DNA from: Phytopythium helicoides
Lineage: Eukaryota; Oomycota; Peronosporomycetes; Pythiales; Pythiaceae
Length of the DNA stretch: 64,000 bases
Reading direction: 5' to 3'
Assembly (NCBI GenBank): GCA_024867545.1
Contig: JANFNE010000013.1
Span: 372,001 to 436,000 of the forward strand
The first letter of the stretch is position 1. The number at the start of each line of letters is the position of its first letter. The position numbers and the translations under genes are program-made. The notes beneath the pieces were generated by a model that had not been told where the DNA came from, made no database searches, and saw only the letters and a program-made list of their open reading frames with translations. Below, piece after piece: positions 55,449 through 64,000 of this stretch.

Positions 55449-58065
55449 GCTGCCAGAATCGGATACGCCCAAAACTCCACAAGTGCTGACCAAGTCCTCG
55501 CAAGAACTAAAGATGTCCACACCTTACCCAACAGGACCGAGCTTGATCAGGAGGCTATCAACTGTGCTGTTCACACACCTTGCAAAGAAGGCAAACGGGG
55601 AGGTCCGTGAAGCTCTAGAGAAGAAAGGAGTAATCGATCTGAAAGTCGACGAGGAAGTGCTGATACTCGATGGCCAAGGGTGTTGGAACTGGCTTCTGTG
55701 GGGATGCCTCGAAGCCTACGATGATGACCACTGGAGCTCATTTTCACTCGTTCGCTCTGCTATGGATGACGCCCTTCCGGAACTTCAGAGTATTCTTTCC
55801 GAAGCTGCTCAAAATCTGCCCCAAGACGAAGTTGTGAATCACCTCAAGACAGTTTTTGAGCAACCCTATATTGGAAATGCGCACCTGCAGCTCTCTGAGG
55901 TATTGGATAACTGCTGTCGGGCATATGCTCAAACCCACATAGCTGAACTGTTCAAACCGTACGTCTCTGTCATCCAAAGCTCGGGTTTTGGTAAGAGCCG
56001 ACTCATGTTTGAACTCGCCAAGCACGTGACAATCCGCAACGTGATTCCGGAAGAGTCCTGCTGGCGTATCTATCGACATGCGGATTTTGTATGTGTCTGC
56101 GCGGAGTATCCTCTCGCCTGGGCATCCTGCTGCAACTGGAAGCCTGAAGCGATGGCTGCTTTGTTCAGGATTGAGCATCGTGGACAAATTGGATATTATC
56201 TACAAGTACGCACAACAACACTGGGACTCCGTTGGAGAAGAGTGGCTTGGTCTGTTCTCGGGAGAGGAAAATAAAGTCCTGGAAAATCTCAAGAAGCCGC
56301 AAAAGAAGAACCGGAACCAAATGACGCCGAACCAAGGTCTCGAAAACACACACCGAACTCTTGTTTTGGCTATTGATGATTCACGATCACTTTTCGCGGT
56401 AGATGAGACCGGGGTTAGCTTGTTTCAGAAGCTCTGTAGTGCGGTAAAAACTGCCAACTATCATCTCCGCAGAAGAGGATACCTTGGTGGTGTCTTTGCA
56501 CTCTTTGTGGACTCTCATGTTCAGCTCGGCACGAATGCGCACATCTACAGTTATTCGAGGCACCCGTCCAACACCGATATCATTACCTTGCCTCCTTTCG
56601 TTTTGACTCAAGGGATGGACGCGATGTGCTCTGAAAAGACGAAATCTTTACTCATGCTTAAGGAGATGGTCTGTGATGGCGGCCCCGTCAAGTCATGGAA
56701 TAATCTAGTTCGCATGGGGAGACCGCTGTGGTCTAGCTTCTTCCAGTCTTTGATCAGTGAAGTCACAACTGACGAAGCCAAAGCGCGAGTGATTGGACTG
56801 GCTGCATCAAAGCTCCTGTTGGGGCGTGCGATTGATAAGGCCGACAGCTACAGTGGTGAGACGATGCATGGTGTCGCGGCACTCTTGTGTCGTATTGGGG
56901 TTCGATCACGAGCTCACTCTCCACTAGCACCACGACTGGTAGCAGACTTCATGGCAGTACTGCAATTTGTGAACCACACGCACGACGCGTACCTTTGCGG
57001 ATTCCCATCAGAGCCTGTTTTGGCGCTTGGAGCAGCTCGCGTATGGTATCAGCTCGACCCACCAGCAATCGAGCAGCACTTGCTGCCTGAGTTTGAAAGT
57101 TGGTCACTAGCGGGGTTTTGGACATTGGCAATCTCCATAACGTCGTTGTGAGGATATTCTTGTTGCTAGCTGTCGATGCAGCAAGTCTCAAGATCTCTGC
57201 AATCGGCGATGTTGCCTTTGCCGATTACATCCTTGACGGCACATTCTGCCCTGTGCATGCGTTCTTACAACTTCTTCTTGGGGCTCACGAGGTAATCGAC
57301 CAAGACATGGACGTAGTTGTCTCGCCGGTGAACGATCTCAATGCATACATGAGCGTCTGGGAGAACTGGAAACTGTCATACACTCAATTTGTAGAGCTAC
57401 GAGCTGCACCATCCGAGAAAACGCTGTGGTGGTTGTTGAGTCGCCGGACTGCAGGTATTGTGCGTCGAGGCCAAGAAGCGAATCACCTCTTGCTCCCCAT
57501 GTTTTGTGGCGATGCCGTATCTTTCGTTCTGGTTCGCGTTGTGAAGGAACTGTTGGGTCTTCCACCACAAAACTTTCTAAGTTCGACCCAGGAGATTTTT
57601 GACGGCGATCGTGCCCTTGTCAGTATGCTGCCGCGGCCTTTGATTCAAATTGTGATCACCGTTTACAACAGCTATCTCTGTGCGCCGACTCAATGCGTCG
57701 TGGTCGGCGAAAGTGAGTCCACTTCTCACGCTTTGATTCTTCGAGGAATTTGCGACCAAGCAGAGAGGACGAGCCACTGGTCGTTTCTGTCGGCGGCAGC
57801 GTCAAGTCTACTTTCATGTATTGCTAGAACCAGGTGGCGTAGTATGGTGAACCAAGCGAAGAGCGAGCTGCAGCCGCAAGCAGAAGATTTGCGGAGCGTT
57901 CTTTCGCTGGTTCCAAGTCACGCTAGACCTGCGCGTGCGCTTTTGCTAGGCGCAACCAGAAACAGTGTAGTGGTCGTGGAACGGGTTCTGCTAGCCTGGA
58001 TGGTTACGTGGGCTTGGGCACCAAGGCAGCGAAGTACGAATGTGCTATGGTTGGTTAATGAGTGA
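55444..58065 (+). CDS. P-loop NTPase of the crinkler-associated kind, copy B
   Basis: Divergent paralogue of copy A, starting MALPESDTPKTPQVL inside the tandem repeat. Order: helical N-terminal domain, Walker A in VSVIQSSGFGKSRLMFELAK, then after a frame change near 56070 DMRILYVSARSI and Walker B LVLAIDDSRSLF. Next come GETMHGVAALLCRIGVR and VLALGAARVWYQLDPPAIEQ. After a second change at the GGGGTTTTGG run (about 57112) come VVRIFLLLAVDAA and a C-terminal domain ending near 58065. It has about 870 residues in three overlapping frames. Function is unknown. Relatives are linked to crinkler effectors and mobile elements. The matched preservation of both copies suggests the frame changes may be sequence errors. 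Confidence 0.65.
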
Positions 58066-58253
58066 GTACAGGTGGGCAAAGCCAGATGAGAAATGGACTG
58101 TCAGGCTCGTTCCCGTACGAGGATACCAAAACCTCCTACAAACTATACCTTGTAAATCGGCTCGAGACAGCTAAATGTATGTAACAAGATACATACATAC
58201 AATCAAACACTGCGATAAATAGCTCCAACCGCCGCTTCAACTTCGATGTTGAA

Positions 58254-59000
58254 GTGGAAGTCCGTCGGTGCTGTCCGCGTTGTCCTCGGCCCTGTGTTGG
58301 TGAGCGGGGCATCTCTGCGAGCGGCTCATACGGCAATGTGTCGATGATCGGCGGTGTGGCGTCACCACGCGACTTTGGTGGTGCGGAGCGTGTGTCCGGC
58401 GGTTCTTCGTCAAGTGGCGCTGGCGGTGACGTGAGCTTATCGATCAGCAACTCAAGCAGCGGATTGTCTGGCGCAGGTGCTCGTGTCAAGCGGCTCTAGT
58501 GGCGACATCTGCATCATTTTGGGAAGCAGCATCGGCAGCGACGTGTTGTTGCAACCCGTTGGGCGTGGGTGGCGATGGAATGGTGGATGGCGGGCCGTCG
58601 GTCGGCTCTGTTAGTGGCTTTGTGTCTGTGACGAGTGGCGATGACTTGTCGGTGAGCCGCGGGGTGGTGATCTCGACGCACAGTGCTGCGAGGAGCAGCA
58701 GAAGCAGGAGCAACAATGTGGGCGTGTCGAGCGGGTCCGTGCGTGCAGAGTCCGGATCAACGACGTCATCTATTGCCGGCAAGGTTGAGGATGCGGGCGG
58801 ACCTTCTGCAAGCGGTAGCGACGTGTCTATCTCGCTGTCGAGGAGTGCGTCATCGAGTGACGCTGGCGGCAGCTTGAGCATCCTGAGTGGTGCGAGCGAG
58901 ACAGCGCTTCGCATGATGTAGTACGTGTGAATCGGTGTCGCTCTCTCACTAGCGGCGCGAGCTCTGTGTCTGTCAGCATTGACGAGACAACAGCGGGCAT
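58254..59000 (+). pseudogene. Second relic of the Gly/Ser-rich repeat gene
   Basis: Same repeat grammar as 4143-5000: VSGGSSSSGAGGDVSLSIS (about 58396), ESGSTTSSIAGKVEDAGG (about 58749) and SDVSISLSRSASSSDAGG (about 58819). The AGK segment and its downstream unit are recognisably the same block as AGKI...ASISLSSGASSSGADG at 4180-4250. Frame changes and stops (about 58497 and 58920) break it. No start or signal peptide. Confidence 0.6.
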
Positions 59001-59847
59001 GAATCGAACCGCTACCGACGCTGCCACATGATCGTTTTGAGTAGTGAGTGGACGATTGTCCCCAACGTAACGAGCCCCAGGTGCTCGTTCATATTGTGAT
59101 CAACAAACTAAAGCTAGTTGTCCACTACTGTAGCACTGCACAGGCGAGCCCGCATTCCGTCAGCGGACACTCGCCAGCTTCTAATGTCCGTGGCATCGTA
59201 GCCACCAATCGGCCAGAGATGAATCGTTCATCGGAATTGGGTCCACGGTGGACTCCCGGGTGGGCGGCGGTTGAAGAAGCGAGGAGATGCGGACAAAGAT
59301 CGCTGTTTACGAGCGCTCAACTGCCGCCCACCGAAGTTCGAAACCTGTGACGTCGGTGCCACGCGAACTGCTCGAGACGAGCTGCTCCAATCCAAAGCGC
59401 GTCAATCAATCCACGTCCAAGCAATCAGTCAGTCGTTCATGTGTACGAACTTGTCATGCCCGCGGCTGCATGTGCTCGCCGATCGTGTGTCATCGACGCC
59501 GAGCGGCGGGCGACGTCAGCAGGGCCGCGTCAGCGACGCGTCCCTCCCCTGACGCGTTTCCCGTGGCGCATGACGTCGCACCCAGCACGCGCTCCCCTCT
59601 CGCTCCCGCCTCCCCTTCAAGTATCCGCAATCACCTGGAACGCATCTTTGTATGCAGTCGTGGGGGCGTCCATCAACCTACCCGAGTGGGCAGTCGCGAA
59701 GTCCGCTCGTGACGCGCCGTCCGTCAGGATGCAGGTTGGGGGAGCGTCACCCCCCTCGCGCGCTTGACGAGACTCCGTCATTTGCGCTCCCTCCGGCTCC
59801 TCGCTCGCCACGCCCGCCGCGCGCCGCCCGGTCCCCTTCGGACCTGG
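59001..59847. other. Intergenic, promoter side of the KIX-HRDC gene
   Basis: No family-like frame. 59480-59600 is GC-rich with repeated GACGYGTC/GACGTCG words. Confidence 0.45.
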
Positions 59848-61323
59848 ATGCGTGTGAAGAAGCTGAGCGCGAACCGCCGCCACAAGCCCGGAGAGGACGA
59901 CTCGGCGGCCGCCGACCAGCGCTGGGCCAGCCCCAGCAAGCCGGCCGCCAGCAGCGCCGACAGCGGCGGCAGCAGCCCCACCGACCCCTACAGCGTCCAC
60001 CCCGTGGCGCTGCGCGCGGACCGCCGCGTCGCCCCCGCGCTTCCAGCTCGACCCCGCCGCCTTCATGGCCAAGAACATGGCTCCGCAGCTGCTCGTGCCG
60101 CAGGACGCGCGCGCTGCGTTCGACAAGGGCGGGCCGCTCGCGGACTGGCGCGCGCGCGTCGACACGGCGCTGCGAGAGGCCGTGCACGCCAAGATCGTCG
60201 ACATTCTGCGCGCGCTAAAGCCCAATGCGCCGGAAAAAGGTGCTAGAGCGAGTGCCAGGACTCGCCTACAGGATGGAGGAGTCGCTATTCAGAATGGCAC
60301 AGAGCGAGCACGAGTACAGAGACCTCAACACGCTGCCGCAGCGACTCGCGCTCATCCAGGAGGCCAGCGCCAAGCGCCTGCTGCAGCAGCAGTCCTCGGC
60401 GGCAGGATCGGCAAACGGCGCCCCGGCACCAGTCGCAGCAGCCCCTCGCGCCGCGCTCAGTGAAGACCAGGCCCGCATTGTCTTCCAGTGCCTACAGACG
60501 TGGCGCCAAAAGCTCGTCAACATGTACGGCGTCGCCCCATGGGAGATCCTCCCCAACCAGGCCCTCGCCAAGGTCGCCCTGTACATGCCCAGCACGGAGC
60601 AGGAGCTTGCCGCTTGCGGCGTCGATGACGGACTGGTTGCTCGCTTCGGGCTCGTCGCTGCTGCAGGAGGTGCAGCAGATCTACCAGGTGTGCAGTAACG
60701 CCTCGGCCAAGTATGCCTCTCCTGCTCAAGGATCCTCAAAGGCTTCGGGCCGAAAGGCCGAAGGAGCTAAGCGTCCCGCGACGGACGCCTGCGGGTTCTA
60801 ACAGCAAGCGTCGGAAGGCTGCGTCGACTGGCGAGTTCCCCAATGGCAACAATGCCTCTGCTCGCCTGGCACCGGCGCCTTCGCTCAACTTTGCATCATC
60901 CACTGCCAGTGCGTCAACCACGCCGCTCCTGTCGAGCTCGCAGCTGTTCCGACCCTGCTGGCATCGACAGCCTCCCGACATTGCTGCCGTCTGCGTCCGT
61001 AGGCATCAGCTGCGAGTGCCGCGAGCAAGAAAGCCTTCGGTTCGAACGCCGGTCGGCTGTCTCCTCAAGGTCAGGTGATGCACCCTCCGCTGTTCTCCCG
61101 GATAGATGGCGACCGCCAGGAGCAGAGCCACATGCACCTGCTGGCACAAGGCGCCGGTCAGGTAAGCAAGCAGCAGCAGCAGCAGCAGCAAGAGGCTGCG
61201 AGCATGGAGGCGTACGAAAAGGAGATCCAGACGCTGCGGTGGATGCTACATCAGTCGCAGCAAGAAAAGTCCCAGCTAGAGGCCGAGGTGCAGCACCTGC
61301 GCCAGCAGCTGCACGGCGCGTAG
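59848..61323 (+). CDS. KIX-HRDC-coiled-coil nuclear protein
   Basis: Begins MRVKKLSANRRHKPGEDDS. A KIX-like three-helix domain follows: GPLADWRARVDTALREAVHA, KIVDILRALKPNAPE, then LAYRMEESLFRMAQSEHEYR, as in Mediator subunit 15. Next is an HRDC domain: LQTWRQKLVNMYGVAPWEIL, NQALAKVALYMPSTEQELAA, CGVDDGLVARFG. A Ser/Ala-rich linker, a CAG tract (7 Gln) and a C-terminal leucine-zipper-like coil (EIQTLRWMLHQSQQEKSQLE) end it. The frame slips about six times, each explicable as one extra base, four of them in clear runs (CCCCC 60032, AAAAA 60236, GGG 60648, CCC 60776). Removing six bases gives exactly 490 codons. Probably a transcription or chromatin co-factor. Confidence 0.7.
61157..61189 (+). 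repeat. CAG trinucleotide run
   Basis: AAGCAGCAGCAGCAGCAGCAG run encoding seven glutamines, just before the C-terminal coiled coil. Confidence 0.8.
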
Positions 61324-61835
61324 CTTATTTATACAGTGTAACACTGAGGATCCAACAACTTACTGTCCTGCTCTGTGCAACTCCTGTGTGAGCTTTTACC
61401 TCGTCGGCGGCGACCAGAGGCTTATCTAAACAAATGGAATTGTCTAATAGCTCCTTCACTTCCATCGAGGTGCCGTCACATGAAATGAATCAATCAATCA
61501 AGCTTTGCATTTGCGGGATAGCGCAATGATGGCATCAATGACGACTTTGACGTGTACGATGTAGAGAGGACCGTTATCGAGGTTCCGTGCTGATCGCGTC
61601 AAACGGGTGATGAGACTAGCGTGATTCGCGTCCGTGATCATCACTACGCTTCAGACCACAACATTGCATCTTCATGTAGTGTTTTCATCGAAGTTAATAT
61701 TGTGGCGTTCACAGACGCGCCGCCTAGAACAAGGAACTCGGTTTCCTCGAGAACCTCGTCGAGTCTAATCATGATAATAAACAACCACGAAGGCTTTCCT
61801 GAATGCTGCTCGACCGAGAAATAACAAGTCATGAA
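61324..61835. other. Intergenic between convergent genes, no gene seen
   Basis: Short frames only. Confidence 0.5.
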
Positions 61836-64000
61836 TTACAACTCGCGACGCGAGCTTACGAATGAAAAAGGGTACGCGCCACTACCGTATCTGTCTCGCA
61901 CGGTACATCCAGCTTCAATCGCAGGGTTGTCCGTTGGTGTCGAGCAGAGTGGTGTTCCATACAGGCACAGCCTTATATACACATGATCGAACGCCCAATC
62001 GGGCAACTCGAACACATTCGTGTGCTCCAAACTCAACTTGCCGAAAGTCATGTCGGAACGTATTGTAGCAGGCAGCGACTCTAAGTGGTTGAGAGAGAGG
62101 GTAAATACAAAGTAGAAGGATCTGGGGGAGCGTCAGACAAGTCGTCTGGGAACTTGGTGATTTTGTTGCCCACGAGCGACATCATACTCAGCACGGCCAT
62201 TGCTAACAACTCACGGGGACCTCAGTAAAGCCCGAGTACTGCGAGAAAGACCATCCCGACAAGACTCCGCACAACTGGAAGAGACGCCGGAAGTACTGTC
62301 AAGTTCGTTTTCGAAATCTCAATGTCGAGTAGCTGTTGCTGAAAATGGTGTCTGCAGCACACCTGGCGGCAGCTCCGTCATATTCACTAGAGCCATCGCC
62401 AAATAGACAATATTGGAATGGAAGTCATTTGTCAACGCAGCCATTCCACCAAAGCACTGTTGAAGATCTCGAACGCAAGTAGATTCTCGAACCTCTGGAT
62501 CGAAGATGGAATGACCAGACCCGAACAGTGCACGAAAACGACGCTAGAGACCACAACCGGATCAAGAGTATCAAAGATATCGGGTGGTGGAGAAGTATCG
62601 ACACCTTGGCGGTAGCAGTTATACTTGATGACTGCGCAGCTGAAGCCTGAGGAGAACCAAGAATAGACTGGTTGTGCGCACATGCTGCTGATGGAGTCAC
62701 TACTAGCTTTATTAGTGATCCAAGCTTGACCTGCAGCGTTTGTCAGCATTGCTCGGAAATGAACTACGGTGATTGCGATCGCGATTAGAACGAAACTTGG
62801 CGAAACAGCTTTCTGCAGCAATCGCGAAGAAAAAATGGCTTGTAAGTGAGAACCCGACGAATGCTTTGTTGATGGGATATCATCTGAGATATCTTGTTTG
62901 GATGAAGCTTGATGGATTGGCTCGATTACTTCTCGGGGAGACATACCAGCGCCTACTCGGATGCACACTGCCATGGCTGACATAATTTTCACTCCGTGCT
63001 GGCTGTGTTCTCGCATAACACTCGCAATTACAAGCAAACAAGCGTATAGGCTCACATGGGGGATCAATTTGTAGCAACCACCAATCAAAGACCAAGCAAA
63101 CACTGCTTGACTTTCTCGAATGAGATTTGGAAATTCGATCTCGTTGTAAAGCAGGTCAACGGAGAAATTATCAGCCTCTGCATCATAATACTCAGTAAGG
63201 TACGGCATAATGGTAGCAGTTGGAAGCACCACGCTCAATGCAAAAGTGATAACTCCATCGAGAACGTGACACAGAAGTCTGATAACAATGCGAGGAACGG
63301 CTCGTAGCGAAGCGACATCTGACGCGAAATGAGAGAATTTGTGATTTCGACACAATCTTGGGTACAAAATTGCCACGTAGAGGCAGTTTATGACTACCAA
63401 GACAGCAGACAAGTGATTGATCCACGGGTGCGCAATTCGGGTGCTGGAGATATTGCACTGATAGATTTGCGCCGTAATTACAACAGCTTCACGGAAGATG
63501 AAGACGGATTCGAACCTCGAACTGCGACTGCTAAATAATTCGCTCGCACTCATCAGTAATTGTTGAGAACTCAGTCGTCTGCGAGAACCCTTACTGGCTT
63601 GCTTGTGACTCTTTTTGAGCGACTCGATTTCGAGTGAGGCGGCGAGTTGGTCTGGTCACATAATGATTGAGCTATCTGGAGAACACATCAAAGCTTTCGA
63701 CAGCAGAGACGGCTAGACTTCGAGCGCGGATTGATTCAGCTACGAGGCGAAGCCACTCAAGCGCATGGCAACCTCCGAGAATACCCAATAGAGTCCCAAG
63801 AAGTCTCAAGTGACGATATTCTGCAGGAGCCAACAGATCAGCGTAGTAAGACCAATCAGGTTTATCCAAATACCAGTGCAATCGAGCACTTGCTATAAGA
63901 AAGACTGCACAGGGTGCATGCAGGAGGAATAGCAGCGTCCACAACAAGACGAAAGCTCTACGCTGCATGGAAGTATGTTTATCTTCAGCCTTGAGAGAGA
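61836..64000 (-). pseudogene. Oomycete multi-pass membrane/LRR family gene, decayed, runs off the window
   Basis: Read on the minus strand from the right edge. RRAFVLLWTLLFLLHAPCAV (63960) and the first membrane helices end at a stop after SFDVFSR (63674). Then a 373-residue frame (63553-62432) carries FREAVVITAQIYQC, more helices, and the start of the leucine-rich part (CSGLVIPSSIQRFENLLAFE). Below 62432 the LRR part continues in broken frames (NIVYLAMALVNMTELPPG about 62400; LEHTNVFELPDWAFDHVYIR about 62020). It ends with the typical tail GCTVRDRYGSGAYPF before a stop at 61836. I know this architecture as a large expanded oomycete family of unknown function. Several stops and shifts mark it as degenerate. 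Confidence 0.6.

Noticed and set aside
58976..59035. T-loop-like GGTTCGATTC on the minus strand, possible tRNA
   Set aside because: No matching T-stem, D-arm or acceptor stem could be paired.
63500..63530. GGTTCGAATCC on the minus strand, possible tRNA
   Set aside because: It lies inside the membrane-family coding sequence and has no tRNA arms around it.

Overview
This is nuclear DNA of an oomycete, most likely a Peronosporales or Pythium-like species. Genes are compact and use short introns (about 45-80 nt, GTRNGY donors, CTAAC-like branch points). At least two genes have an oomycete-type initiator (TCATTY...) just upstream of the ATG. Lineage markers are a crinkler (CRN)-type header domain, a head-to-head pair of crinkler-associated P-loop NTPases, and a large oomycete membrane/LRR family at the right edge. 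I see no tRNA or rRNA genes.

Layout. 0-6 kb: a DEAD-box-helicase-like C-lobe protein, a small membrane protein, a short-unit satellite ending in hairpins, and the relic of a Gly/Ser-rich repeat gene. 6-17.5 kb, plus strand: calmodulin, roadblock dynein light chain, a seven-exon LisH-region/EF-hand protein, a small thaumatin-like secreted protein, an MBOAT acyltransferase, a membrane protein, and a PIF1-type helicase with a crinkler-like N-terminal header. 17.6-23.8 kb, minus strand: a multidomain PDZ protein, and DNA polymerase eta ending 54 bp upstream of it. 24.6-36 kb: two tandem NPC1-like sterol transporters. The first loses its last membrane segments at an in-frame junction with a Fanzor (eukaryotic TnpB homologue) relic; the second is intact. 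36-40 kb: a PAF-acetylhydrolase-like enzyme and an apparently intact 709-residue Fanzor nuclease. 40-52.6 kb: a glutathionyl-hydroquinone reductase fragment, a mucin-like secreted repeat protein, a ZnT5/MSC2-type zinc transporter, a large coiled-coil protein, proteasome receptor RPN13, and a divergent SENP8-type deneddylase. 52.8-58 kb: the divergent NTPase pair. 58-64 kb: a second Gly/Ser-repeat relic, a KIX-HRDC-coiled-coil nuclear protein, and a decayed LRR membrane-protein gene running off the window.

Two themes stand out. First, the Fanzor pair: an intact RNA-guided-nuclease-type gene with RuvC D/E/D, zinc finger and N-terminal NLS, and a relic of a different Fanzor subfamily fused to an NPC1 paralogue 8 kb away. 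Second, about 20 single-base reading-frame breaks lie mostly in homopolymers of otherwise well-conserved genes. Removing one or two bases makes several gene models close exactly, so many are probably residual sequence errors rather than pseudogenisation, and the 'broken' genes should be read with that in mind.
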